A stretch of 26,669 bases of DNA, taken from positions 29,666,597 to 29,693,265 of the forward strand of contig CM044488.1 of assembly GCA_024364805.1 (NCBI GenBank). The letters run 5' to 3'. Origin of the DNA: Euprymna scolopes. Lineage: Eukaryota > Mollusca > Cephalopoda > Sepiida > Sepiolidae. This document shows positions 1-10,430 of the stretch, one piece after another. Under the pieces are notes generated by a model. It was given only the letters and a program-made list of their open reading frames with translations, did no database searches and was not told where the DNA came from. The position numbers were made by a program, and so were the translations under genes. The number at the start of each line of letters is the position of its first letter. Position 1 is the first letter of the stretch.

Positions 1-29
<29 letters not shown>
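1..29. repeat. (TA)n microsatellite
   Basis: Uninterrupted alternating T and A open the window and probably extend beyond its left edge. No coding signal. Confidence 0.97.
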
Positions 30-36
<7 letters not shown>

Positions 37-483
37 ATTGAAAAATATGCGACTATTTTCTAGCATTGATTACTTTTGGAAAACTAGTTTGTATGTTTTA
101 AAATTAATGTGAATAAAAAATTGAAAATTATACTTCCAATTAAATGCAAGAAGGAAAATAAAAAACATTTCTCTCTAGCTGTTCAAAAGAACACACTTGG
201 TCAGCTCACCCCACTTCTCCTCCTCTTCTCAATAGATAATATCTTCCCACCCCAAATTCATTTCAGGTAGAGACACTGGTCTGCTAGCTGGATCATGATC
301 GCTCACTCAAAGAACCCCACATTAGAGTACATTTATCTGTGTTGTATGAAACCTCTATATAAAAATTTAATCCTATCATTTCTTTTTTTTCTTTGCTTTG
401 TATTTTCCTTACAGTATCCAGGTACTTTTCATTAATAATTTATTCATTTATTTTAAAACAAATTAATTACTAAAAACAGATTT
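30..483. other. AT-rich non-coding DNA
   Basis: Stops are dense in all frames and no splice-flanked reading frame is convincing. I see only short pyrimidine tracts. If HYDIN continues to the left, this is probably intron. Confidence 0.6.
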
Positions 484-1303
484 GTTTTTACATGGGAGTC
501 ACGACTTATCAAGGCCCGAAAACCACTCGAGGATAAGGATTAATGAGTGTATGCTTGTCACTGAGAAAACAGCATATTAATAGTTAGTAGAGGAAATGGG
601 GTAGAAATGGATTATTTAGGGGTGCGGCTTTACAAGAACTTGTTTACATTGGACTTGAAGATGACCTTATTGTAAGTCAATTGGAAAGCAGACCAGTGGA
701 ACAGAGTTCCACAGGCGGACAGTTCTAGGGAAGATGTTCTTTTCAATACATTTGTATTTAGATTTTTAGGCACAGATACAGAGTGGGGAAAACTGTTGAC
801 GGTTGTTGTAGATAGTGTTTTTGTGAAAGTTTCGCAATGGGGGGGGGCATAGATTGAAGCTCAGATAAGCACTTGCCAATGAAAATAACGATAAAACAGA
901 GACAGGCTCGTAACATCTCTTCTGTGAGAAGAGAAGAGAACATTACCTACTAGGTTTTGGAGCCATTTTTGAACTTTGTCAAGGCAGTATAGGGTGTTCT
1001 GAGCAGCTACAATCCAAATATAGCAACAATACTTTATTTTAGTACATATATGCCTCTTATAAAAGTAGAAGATTGCGTCAGAAGTTAGATACCTTCTGGA
1101 GCGGTAAAATGACGCAACTATTTTTCCGATGATCTTGGCAACAGATTTGATGTAAGTCTTCCATTTTAGGTCAGGAGTGAAGGTCAGATCCAGAAGTTTG
1201 TCAAAACGGGAAGCCTCTTTTAGACAAGAGCTATTCAAATTAATTAGAGTTAAGTGGAGATCAGAGTGTTTAAGGTGAAAAGGCAAAAGCTTGGTTTTCT
1301 CAT
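484..1303 (-). mobile_element. Jockey-type LINE, 5'-truncated tail (copy 1)
   Basis: The stretch aligns by eye with the 3' part of the LINE at 9062-11330. Both hold the 3' untranslated marker CCACTCGAGGATAAGG (here 523-538) and the same end of the ORF2 protein. A minus-strand frame at 1286-861 reads FDKLLDLTFTPDLKWKTYIK, then an ASFYRSRRYLTSDAIFYFYK segment and YCCYIW. This is the part after the reverse transcriptase core that the family keeps. Similarity stops near 1303, just past AAGCTTGGTTTT, as expected from incomplete target-primed reverse transcription. The protein has many substitutions and lost frame near the C end, so the copy is dead. The 3' end meets a T-rich run at 480-490, the remains of a poly(A) tail on the minus strand. 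Confidence 0.82.
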
Positions 1304-2428
1304 TTCTTCTTATAGAGGGGAAATTCTACGCCTATTGTTTCATTACTTGAGAAAAAAGAAGAAAATAGAAGAAACGTATGAAACCCAGATTTGCCCAAAA
1401 TTCTAAGTAACTCTTTTAATTAAGAACTGTTTTCTTGAATTTGTCATCAGTTGTGCAAGATTTCGAAAAAAGAATGAACTGTTTCAATGAATTTTTATCA
1501 AGATTTTCAAGAAAAGAATTTCTTTCAAAAAATACTTATCGTCTACCAATGAGAACTTTTGAACTAATTTTATTTAAAAAAAAACACATACACACAAAAA
1601 GATAATTTTCTCTTAAAAAATTATAAGTCATTATAAAGTTTCAAATGTGAGTATTATGTTAACTTTTTTCTTTTTACAAATGACATATGAACAACTATGC
1701 ATTGTCAATCCTTTTTTTTCTTTATTTTAAATAAATTTCTAGTTCTTTGATGTACAAGCTATTTGTCATTTATTGTAAAAAATTTTACAGAGAAAACAGT
1801 GTACAGATGAACACGTCTTGTTATTGTACATTAAATTTTTTTTTTTCTATTTTTCTCACAACTGGTATCATTGTAATATAACAGGCTGACTGTTTTCTTT
1901 TTTTGTGTGGTTATCATAAACTGAATTACGAACTTGACCATTATCAGGGACAAGACACCATTAACTGGGTTTTCCAAAGTGAGTGAAGTAGATAAATTGC
2001 TTGTCAGAACTGAGGGGATCTTGCTGTAGAAAAGACAGAATTGTTAATTAAATTACCAGCAATAACCTTTTTTCCACACTGAAACTTTGATAGGGAATTA
2101 AGCAAGGGACCATTGTGTTTATTGCCAAAGTAACAGTGATAGACTGAGTCTCATGAAGAAGAAGAAAGGGACATACCTAAAGACCCGTTTGACCACTCAT
2201 GGTCTTACAAAGTCGATTTTTGTGCAAGTAATCCGAGATGACAGGGTGTTGTTGAGAAGAAGGTAGAGGGGTGGGGTCATCCTCCCAGAAAATTCTCAAA
2301 ATAGGTCTGTACACCGGAAGAAAGACAGTCAGACAGAGTCAGAAGACAGGGAGAGACTCAACTGGACTTGGCTCACAGACTCTGTTTTGCTCGCCACTAG
2401 ACTCTATGTTGTTGAAAGTCTGACCCTC
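1304..2428. other. Non-coding DNA, no gene seen
   Basis: Homopolymer-rich, AT-rich sequence. No long frame, no RNA gene and no clear repeat family was recognised. The segment around 2160-2400 is less AT-rich than its neighbours but shows no HYDIN-like peptide on the minus strand. Confidence 0.55.
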
Positions 2429-2550
2429 GAACTTAAGGTTGATAACTAAACTTGTAAATCGCCCAGACAGTCTTCACTTTGCTGACTATGTCGCTGAGAA
2501 ACTGACTCAAACTTAGGGTTAATGACTAAACTTGAAAATTGCCCAGACTT
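2429..2550. repeat. Imperfect direct duplication, about 81-bp period
   Basis: A segment starting GAACTTAAGGTTGATAACTA at 2429 returns near 2511 as AAACTTAGGGTTAATGACTA. Both run on into a shared GCCCAGAC. About 40 bases match, with several substitutions, which suggests an old local duplication. No function is apparent. Confidence 0.75.
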
Positions 2551-2694
2551 TACTAAAAAGTGCTATCCAGACACGAATATTGAGGGCCTGTGAAGAATCA
2601 GAATGTAATTTTTTTTTAATGAATAATTATGGTTTCGTTATCTAAAAAGACCAGTTGTTGAAGTGTTATTCTTCCTTCTTTTGGCTTAAATGAC

Positions 2695-2810
2695 CTTTTC
2701 TCCCCAGTGATACAGCCTTTGGCAACCACTGCCAGACGATTTGGAGGAGTGAGAGGGAGTACAACTCTACATTCATCAATACAAGGAATTAACACTTGAG
2801 TGACCTTAGG
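2695..2810 (-). CDS. HYDIN: Candidate next HYDIN exon (uncertain)
   Basis: An open minus-strand stretch between two acceptor options (TAG ending at 2811 or AAG ending at 2805) and a donor-like AAAAG|GTCATT at 2694-2693 continues the phase of the previous exon from either acceptor. It encodes about 36-38 codons and ends with AG of a split codon. The peptide includes ECRVVLPLTPPNRLAVVAKG and ends in ITGEKR, which could match the HIPLVLETQ...TGEHR stretch of vertebrate HYDIN. Points against it are a poor pyrimidine tract, a weak donor, a length about 13 residues above the vertebrate segment and an intron of only about 90 bp. The plus strand also has a good-looking acceptor at 2706, so the open frame may be chance. 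No other continuation is visible in the window. Confidence 0.35.
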
Positions 2811-2900
2811 CTATTCAATAATTTCGGCAGACTGATTGAGCATTCTAAAACATTATTAAGCAATAAAAATTATTCAAGAAGATGATGCAAAGGCACTTAC

Positions 2901-3084
2901 AGAAGGATCAGTGCTGGAGTAAGAGACTAAAAAATTGTCCGTTGCACCTTGCTTGAGTAAATCATATCGTGCTGGGAGGTTTGAGATATTCTCAAGTTTC
3001 ACAGATTGCGTGTAAGGATGAAACAAGAAACATTGAGCAAAATCAATCATTGGTGTTGAGATAACAACTTTTGGAACAAGACAT
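2901..3084 (-). CDS. HYDIN: HYDIN exon (184 nt)
   Basis: A very good acceptor (TTTCTTTTTCAG, ending at 3085) precedes this exon, and a consensus donor (CT|GTAAGT) follows it at 2900-2899. The first base completes the arginine codon split after the previous exon. Sixty-one codons follow and the exon ends in phase 0. The peptide starts CLVPKVVISTPMIDFAQCFL and continues HPYTQSVKLENISNLPARYD. Vertebrate HYDIN has CVVPALHLVNTEVDFGHCFL, then YPYEKTLQLANQDDLPGFYE at this place. It is the start of another ASH-type repeat: the DF-x-x-C-F-L strand, then the L-x-N strand. The exon ends with YSSTDPS, close to the FSSPTPSG turn of vertebrate HYDIN, so further coding should follow immediately downstream. 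Confidence 0.92.
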
Positions 3085-3356
3085 CTGAAAAAGAAATCAA
3101 AGAATTCAAACAATAAATCAGAATTTCTGGAAGCATTTTAGTGAACAGTTTTTCTCCCTACACACCCTTTCAATTTTGTTTTGTTTTGAAAGCCATCATC
3201 GGAAGATTACTATCGATTAAACAATAAATTTCCAGATTATACAAAATAATTTTTTATAGATTATTTATTCAATTTTTAGCAGGGAATTCAGCCTCTTAAC
3301 ATAAAACTGTCCTAAGATTTTTTAACTGATACTTAGTCAAAACATCTTATTTACAA

Positions 3357-3680
3357 ATGCTGTTTCATAATGTTTTGATGTCTAGTAACGTCAGAAACAT
3401 TTCCAGCAAGTCCAGCCAGTCTGGAATATTCAGGCATATAGATACTCTAGCAACTAAGCAACTAGGCATTCTAGCAACTAAACAACTAGGCATTCTAGCA
3501 ACTACAAATATTGAGACACTTTGGCAATTCAAAGCATTTTAGACAATCTAGCAATTCTAGATGTCAAAACAATATAGCAACTTCAAATGATTTGATAATT
3601 TAGCAACTCCAAACATCATGACAATCTAGTATTCCAAAGAGTATGATGAATTAATATATGTAAACAGTCCAGAAACTTAA
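3357..3680. repeat. Degenerate minisatellite, TCTAGCAACT-like units
   Basis: The words CTAGCAACTAAGCAACTAGG and CTAGCAACTAAACAACTAGG stand in tandem around 3450-3500. Decayed relatives (TAGCAATTC, TAGCAACTTC, TAGCAACTCC) continue to about 3630. A 61-codon plus-strand frame here is a by-product of the 24-bp (in-frame) unit. It lies inside the 2.1-kb intron between two HYDIN exons. Confidence 0.7.
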
Positions 3681-5163
3681 TACCTGGATATTCTGGCAGC
3701 TGCAGTTTCCCTGATAAGAAATATTATCACCATCGAATTACTCATAAAATTTTACTGCTTGCATGGGGCTTTGTTTACAATCATGTCTCTAAACAGAGAT
3801 GTAAAATAACACTTAATCCTCGCTTTTGATAGATTTTGTTCAATAACCAACAAAGGAAATTATAGATATTTGTAAAATATTGTCATTTAAAGTATTTTTT
3901 ATCTACAAGGGGAGAAATCAGAGTTTTCCAAAAAATAATCTGGATTAGTCAGTATACTGCATTCATAGTTATTTAATTTCATGCGGAATATTTTGAAAAT
4001 CTAGCACCCTGAATCAATATTTTATAAAACGAGTAGATGAAATGGTGAGTGCAAATAAACCTAAGGTGAAAATAAAGTTAAGGCAACTAACAGAAAAAAT
4101 CTGAATTAAAAATTAATTGACAAAGAAATAATTTCCCAAATTTCTGAAAGGATATACAATAGTGATATTTTATTTAAAGTGGTGCTGAGCCACGTCTTCA
4201 TCAAAAACAAAATGATGGGAGACAGAGATATGTTAAAATATCCTTTATAAAAACAATTTGATTATTTTGCTAAGAAGTGTGATGGGTGGGGGAATTTGGT
4301 TCTGATAACTTAAATTTGAAGTTATTAACAGTTTTTTATCATCTTTATTTAAACATGTGCAGTTCTTAGCAAGGCAAGGGACATAAAAGCAAATGGAAAG
4401 AATAATTCGGTTAGAGGGGTGCAAGAGAGATTAGGGAAGAGAATGTTATAATGTTAAGTGGATTTTGATAAAATAAGTCATAGCCAGTTAAAGAGGGTGG
4501 GTTGGAAAGAGCACACTATTCTTATTCTTAGGTAATTGTGAATAATAAAAATTCTCCATTTACAATGAGCACTAATTGTTTTTTATTTATTTTTTTAAAT
4601 GTTTTTTAAGAGAAAATATTAGTTGAATTTCTCACTAAGATCCACTGCTCCAAAGAAGATGGAGACAACCGTCTGTTTCCTAGCAGTTTTGCAGTATCTT
4701 CTAGTTCACATTAGCCACAAACTACTTCAACTTGTCACAGGACAGTATCAGTCATTTCTTTCAAAAAAGTTGTAGCAACATTTTTTCTGTTCAACCTATT
4801 TAAAATTGAACAGAAACTCATTAAATTATCGACAATGTTATTCCTTAATTGGGTTTATGCATACAATACTTACTAAATAGTGATCTACACCTGAAAAAGG
4901 AAACAAAGGGTTACATGGCCCTGTCATCAACTCTGACTGTTGAACAACATTTTGACCTATTATCCGATGCATCCAAAGGCTACCCACATCATTCAGAAGT
5001 GGCCAAGTTGAATGGTGCACACACAAAGAGGTAAGAGTTTCAAACGAACCAATTTTGCAAAAATCTGAAAACTAGAGGAATAAGAAAATAACAAACAGTG
5101 ACAAAAATATAAATCTTTTCCAGTAAACAACAGAGATTAAAAGCTGACAGCCAACTGATTTAC
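3681..5163. other. HYDIN intron, no gene seen
   Basis: AT-rich intron sequence with no reliable frame. At 4838-5034 two overlapping short frames, one per strand, occur in a slightly less AT-rich patch. I do not recognise either, and they end about 130 bp from the exon at 5479-5164. They may be an unrecognised repeat. Confidence 0.55.
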
Positions 5164-5479
5164 CTTGCAACAATAGGTAAGAATAAGACCTGATCTGCTA
5201 CACCAATCACATCAACCACAAGGACCATTTCATGTCGGATGACAGAGTTTGGTATAAAATTAATAACAAGGTCAATGGCACTGAGGGCATCTATGGAACC
5301 TGTTGCTGGAATGATTTCAAATTCTTTTGGTGGCAAACTGTTGTTGGTTTGTCTTGGTTGAACTTCTATGCTTGAACTGTCAATGCTGTTGATAATACCA
5401 TCACCAAGGACATGCAATCGAAAAGTCATTGGCACAAATGATGTGTTATGCAACTTGAATTTCTTTCTGTATAAAAAGC
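5164..5479 (-). CDS. HYDIN: HYDIN exon completing one ASH repeat (316 nt)
   Basis: The acceptor is TTTCTCTCACTTTAG ending at 5480, and the donor is CAAG|GTAAAT after 5164. The first two bases complete a glycine codon from the previous exon. About 104 codons follow, ending with AG of an arginine. The peptide carries KLHNTSFVPMTFRLHVLGDG, which matches the SLNNTSLIPMTFKLRVPGDG segment I recall from vertebrate HYDIN. It then carries PKEFEIIPATGSI and a strand rich in V and I, ending in LPIVAR. The section between GDG and PKEF (about 30 residues) is polar and little conserved, and is probably a loop between strands. The frame is open. The ASH fold is inferred from family resemblance, not from a profile search. 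Confidence 0.93.
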
Positions 5480-8090
5480 CTAAAGTGAGAGAAAATAGTG
5501 GTGAATAGAAAAAAAACATAAATATGTTAATTCATTAATTCAACTTGTATCAATTACATGATATTATTATTTGTTATGCTTATTTGGAAAAATCCTCTTT
5601 TTAACCATTTTCTAAACTCAATAATTAATTTTAAAAAATCATTATGATATTAATAATAGATGGAATTGTTGAATATTTCTGCTGATAGATCTCCAAAGAT
5701 TCTTTTCAATTATTTTACCAGTGTTTCTAAATTCATCTAATTTCTTCTGATAATGCTCTTCTTAATTTGAACCAAAATTTGTTGAAAAAAATATCTTATT
5801 TTATTATCAAAAAAAAAAAAAAAATGGAATTGTTAAATCTGACTTAAAATAAGTCCATTTTTATCGCTTTCTCCTACGTTTTCCTTGGCTTTCACTTATG
5901 AACTGAACCTGCTACCTCAACTGTTCTACATGTACTAACCAAAGAATTCTTTCAATGTGGCCATACCATCAATGTCTACTGTTCCACATATGTCTACTGA
6001 TATTGTCCTGATTTAATCTTATTGCAAGGTTATCATTAAGACTCACATCCATTTCAATTTATTTCAAATAGTTCTTTTGATTATGCATATAATGTCTTTT
6101 TTACAAGATTGATAAAAATAAAATTTAGGATGAAATAAAATACTAACCTGAGTCCCCTTCTGGATCTGATTAACTTACATGCCTACTGATTGCATCGCAG
6201 CCGAGTGATGACATCTAGCTTAACACAATACCCGCCTCATCTACCAGTCCACTAATTATAGAGGATCAGTGTACTCAAGTCATAGCTGCTGTCTTTGACT
6301 TAAATTATGTGTCACAGATGAAGACGTAAATCTTTCACTGAGGGATTTGATCTACATCATCTATTGTCGTAATGCCAGTCATTTTCCAAGACATGTAACA
6401 ACATTATCAAAAGAGGTGTTGTGAAGTGTTCACTAATAAGGCTTTAATTGTACAAGAGTTTCTAACTCTATTCTTAGGTAGAGAATTATATACATACACT
6501 TTCCGATTCTTATGTTAATTAGGCATTTTGAATAACCAATATCATTGAATCTCCCTGACATTTAAAGTTTTTATGTCCCTAGTAGATCTTGTACTGCTTC
6601 TAATGTTTTCACAATTAGGATTACTTACTTTTTCCTCCTCCTCCTGCTTCCCCTCCTCTTCTCTCTTTCTCTCAGGGAAGAAAATGTTCACTATTGGTTT
6701 CTTTACCATTATTAATTTTAATCTGCGAAACGCTTCTGTTGTTCCTCTGACAAGATAAATTAGACATTTTTCTTTCTTATATTTACAATTCTTTTTTGCC
6801 AAAAACAATATGTTGTTATTGTTTATGCATCACTTTTCCTTTTCAGCATTTCTTTAATCAGTTTTTTTTTTTAATTCATTTTCATTAGTAGTTCCTGTGC
6901 ATACATCGTCTTTGTAACTAACTGTATTTTTCAAATCTCCTCCTACAACCTGTTAAGCAATGGCCGTTTGAAATATAGCCCTCGATTTTTATTCTGTATA
7001 GCATTCTTTTTCATTTTAGTGACCCTATTGGCATATTTATCATTGTTACTTCTTTGGTATTTGGTGATATGCAGTTTTCAAATGTATTTTTCTATTAGGT
7101 ATAGGATATGAATCCAAGCAAACTTTGTCATTTACCACTATTTTATAATCTTCATATATAGGTTCTCATCTGACTTTTTTAAAACTACAATGGATGAGGC
7201 CCATTTGTTCAAGAAGGTCGTGTTCTGTTAACTTTCATAATTTTTCAACTACTTATAGTGAGCCGTTTAGACCTGCCAAATTTGCTTTGTCTGCATCAAA
7301 CACACAGACACAGAACAAGCTGTGTGCAGTAGCACACACGCATAGAGCAGAGCACGTGCAAACATAACATAACTTTGACACGCGTATATTTCCGGTGACC
7401 TTTGACATAACCTTCCATTTACGTCCTTTTTCTCTCTCTTTTTTTCGCTTGACACCAAGCCATGCACACGTATAAACCACGCGCTTCATAAGCATGCACT
7501 CAGAGAGCGACAGCAAAAACATGAGGTAGGCTTGTATATTTTTCACATAAATATTGTTACTTGTAAGATGCATACACATAGAGCACACAATATGAACAAT
7601 TCAAGACTGTCATATTTAAGCAATATATCACTCAGTAAAATATGAACTATAACCTCTACTTATGCACACTTCCACAGAGGTGAACGCGTACAAGCCACAA
7701 TCACACGTCCTTGCATGACTACCTAATTATTACACCGATGTATAAACTTTACTTTGTTTTGTTCTAAATAAATAATGTAATTTTATTTATATATACTGGT
7801 ATAATGGTTTTCTTTATTGTTAAGTCGTGAACATGCATTATATAGCCTCGCAACAATGCTCTTTTCTGAAGTTGACTTTCGAATGCATTTTCAGAATATT
7901 TTTGCTATATTATTTCACTGACAATATCAATTTGTATAGCAAAATCGTCGTTGCTATTTTTAACATTACTATAATGTCTACTTTCATTTTCTACACATTT
8001 TTAATTTTGACTTCAATAGCGATTTTGTTCTCTCTCTTAAAATTTTTATCGAATTTGTATACTGTTTGAAAGTGGTTCTTTTTTAAGCAA
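5480..8090. other. HYDIN intron, left part of the 10.9-kb intron
   Basis: Mostly AT-rich with no recognised gene. A poly(A) run lies at about 5811-5823. A pyrimidine-rich stretch (TCCTCC, TCTCTTTCTCTC) lies near 6630-6675. A patch at about 7300-7520 holds many CG and CACAC words and gives two overlapping minus-strand frames (7588-7253) without similarity that I know. I see no promoter motif strong enough to call. Confidence 0.5.
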
Positions 8091-8300
8091 TTTTTTTTTA
8101 ATGTAAATCGCTCCAGACAAGGTATGAAGCCACTTGATATAAGGAGCTAACAAGATGGAAAATGATTATTACAAAGACAGAAGATGTCTATTGACCTTAG
8201 TCTTGAAAAGACCAAGGCTATAGGAAGGAGGAAAGAGCCAGCAAGCCTGTAGTTCTTAGAAAGAAGCTACTAGAATATGAAGCTGTATTACAAAGTATAA
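8091..8300 (-). mobile_element. LINE 3' tail (jockey-like), decayed
   Basis: On the minus strand a short frame reads FPPSYSLGLFKTKVNRHLLS at about 8240-8180. This matches the ORF2 C-terminal signature FPxSYDLGLFKSRVNxHL of jockey/CR1-like LINEs. Just upstream in another frame lies FFLRTTGLLALSSF, resembling the FFPRTVRLWNSLP part that normally comes before it, so at least one frameshift separates them. The copy ends with a minus-strand A run (plus-strand T run at 8090-8099), a LINE tail. The sequence differs from the tails at 484 and 9079, so it is probably another family. The DNA up to about 8800 may be more of the same element, but I could not recognise it. Confidence 0.6.
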
Positions 8301-9060
8301 AAACAGCAAATAGATGGAGACTAATAAACCAAAGAATCAAACGAGATGGAACAAAGGAAGCAGGAAATAGATCAGACATTTCTGAAAAACACATGTTATA
8401 GTAGTATTTTCAAATAGACCAAGACTAACAACATCACGATGAAAGAATGCAGCCAATGAAATTACAGTTCTGATATCAAGAATCTTCAAATTGAATGGCG
8501 AGTCAGATCAATCACTAAGACTTTTAAAGATAGAAACAACAAAGGACTCCTTTCAACAAGAAGGGAAACAGGAATGAGATGAAGAGAGATTTTAATTCCA
8601 AGAGGATAGAAGACAGTTCAAGAACGTACAGTTTGAGAATGATAACAGGAATTGAATAAGGCCTTAGATTGGTCATGATCAGAAAAAAAAACCTAACAAC
8701 TATTTTGAGGTGATAATTACAGAATCTAGAGACTAATCAGCGTCAGAATCATTAAGAAAGGAATTGTCAGCAAAAAGAACGAGAAAATGAAACAATCAAA
8801 AGATCAAAAAAAAAAAAAGGATAGCAGATTTTCACTATTGTAGATTCTCCAAAAATTCACAAAAGTTAACCTTTTAAGATGGAGATAGAGTCACGAAACC
8901 TTTGAGAATATGCTTGAAATAGCTTCAGAGTTTGCTCTATTGCAAACATTGTTAGCTCTTCTGTGGGATTGTCTAGAATCATCGTCAGAGTCATCTTCAC
9001 AATTAAAGTAATGGTTATGATGGGCAATGACAGAAGCACAAACAGATGAAAACCAGTGAG
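8301..9060. other. Intron, unrecognised, purine-rich
   Basis: Plus-strand A and G are in clear excess (many AAAGA and GAAAGAA words), with a poly(A) run near 8807-8818. No frame of note occurs, apart from a 79-codon minus-strand frame at 9105-8866 that crosses the LINE tail border and has no known similarity. Confidence 0.45.
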
Positions 9061-9215
9061 ATTTTTTTTTTTTTTTACAAAGGTATCACCACGTATCAAG
9101 ACCAAGAGGCCACTCGAGGATAAGGGTTAAAGAGTGTACAGTAGACAATTGGACAATAAAGTAATCGTTAGTAATGGAAATTCAGTAAATTTGTTATCTT
9201 ATATGGAATGGCTCA

Positions 9216-9611
9216 TCAGAAACTTGTTGACGTTAGACTTGAAGACAAACATATATTTGTCAGCTGGAAAGCAAGAAAACGGAAGACAGTTCCATGGGCA
9301 TACATTTCTAAGACAGAAGCTCTTTTCATGGAATCTACATTTAGATTTAGGCACAGATAAAGAGTGGGGGAATTATTGATGGTGTTTTCAGCTAGACGGG
9401 TCTTTCTTGTGAAAGTTTGGTGAGGGGGGACCATAGATTGGAGCTCAGTCGAGCACTTGCCATGAAAATAACGATAAAGCAGAGACAAACTCGCAACATC
9501 ACTTCTGTGAGAGAGAGGTTGCAGGGAAGAGAAAAAGACATCTCCTACGAGGCTACAAAGTCTATTTTGAACTCTATCAAGGCAGGATAACTCATTTCTA
9601 GCAGCTCCAGC
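9216..9611 (-). pseudogene. LINE ORF2 C-terminal region
   Basis: This continues the reverse transcriptase protein past its nonsense codon. The same frame reads AGAARNELSCLDRVQNRL, then HRSDVASLSLLYRYFHGKCS and VPPHQTFTRKTRLAE. This is the conserved tail of jockey-like ORF2 proteins (SDVASLSLLYRYFHGxCSxEL). The last 50 or so residues drift from the usual tail (FFPRTVRLWNSLP), so a frame change near 9350 is likely before the stop close to 9216. Copy 1 has the matching DVTSLSLFYRYFHW. Confidence 0.75.
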
Positions 9612-10430
9612 CTAGATGTGGCAACAGTACTCCATCCTTGGATGTACCTGGCTCTTATATAGATAGAGAATTGCATCAGCAGTGAGATATCTACTGGATC
9701 GATAGAAGGATGCCACCATTTTTCCAGCAGCCTTGGCAACGGATTTAATATATGTGTTCCATTTCAGATCAGGAGTAAAGGTCAAGCCCAGAAGCTTGTC
9801 AAAACATGAGCCCTCCCCAAGATGAGAGCCATTCATTTCAATTGATGCCAGATGGGGATCAGAGCGTTGATGATGTAAAGATAGAAGCTTGGTTTTAGAT
9901 GCATTAAAAGTAAGCAGCCACTCCTTTTTCCATTGTACCACATGCTCAAGATCAGAGAAGAGAGAATCAGAGAGAACTTGGTTATTTACGATCTTAGATG
10001 TGCTACCATAGATAGTAGTGTCATCAGCATAAATGTCTATGAATGATGTAAGTATGTGATTTGAAAAATCATTAATGTAGATCAGGAAGAGAGTTGAGCC
10101 CAGGATGGACCCCTGAGGGACTCCAGCATTAATACTGTGAGCTTCTGATTTCTGCCCATCAACCACTACTCTTATGAATCCATCAGTGAGAAATGATTTA
10201 ATAATTGAGAAGACATTTCCAGATATACCATAACTGGAGATCTTGTGAAGTAAACCTTTATGCGATACTCTATCAAAGGCCTTTGATATGTCAAGAGCAA
10301 TTGCCCTAGAAAGGTTGCCTCCATCGAGAGATTTGCTAATCCTATGAGATATAACTGTAAGCACATCTTCTGTAGATCTAAGAGAACGGAAACCATATTG
10401 CGTGTCACTAAGAAGGTTTTTTTGCTGAGA
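9612..10430 (-). pseudogene. LINE ORF2 reverse transcriptase core
   Basis: A 250-codon open frame (10364-9612) carries the reverse transcriptase palm. It holds ALDISKAFDRVSHKGLL (motif A, catalytic D), GVPQGSILGSTLFLIYINDF (motif B) and YADDTTIYGS (motif C, the catalytic DD pair). It continues through LLGLTFTPDLKWNTYIKSVA to YCCHI. The frame reaches upstream without a stop to at least the QYGFRS motif near 10390. A seven-base homopolymer (plus-strand T run, 10419-10425) then separates it from the frame holding NREVINHLSKK, which implies a one-base slip. At the other end the frame stops at a TAG where the family has tryptophan (CHIW), and coding similarity continues beyond it. With few lesions in about 800 bases, this copy is younger than its relatives in the window. 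It is not functional as written. Confidence 0.85.

Noticed and set aside
2706-2800. Plus-strand exon after the good acceptor-like CTTTTCTCCCCAG at 2694-2706
   Set aside because: No donor, similarity or neighbouring plus-strand exon supports it, though it does weaken the minus-strand candidate at the same place.
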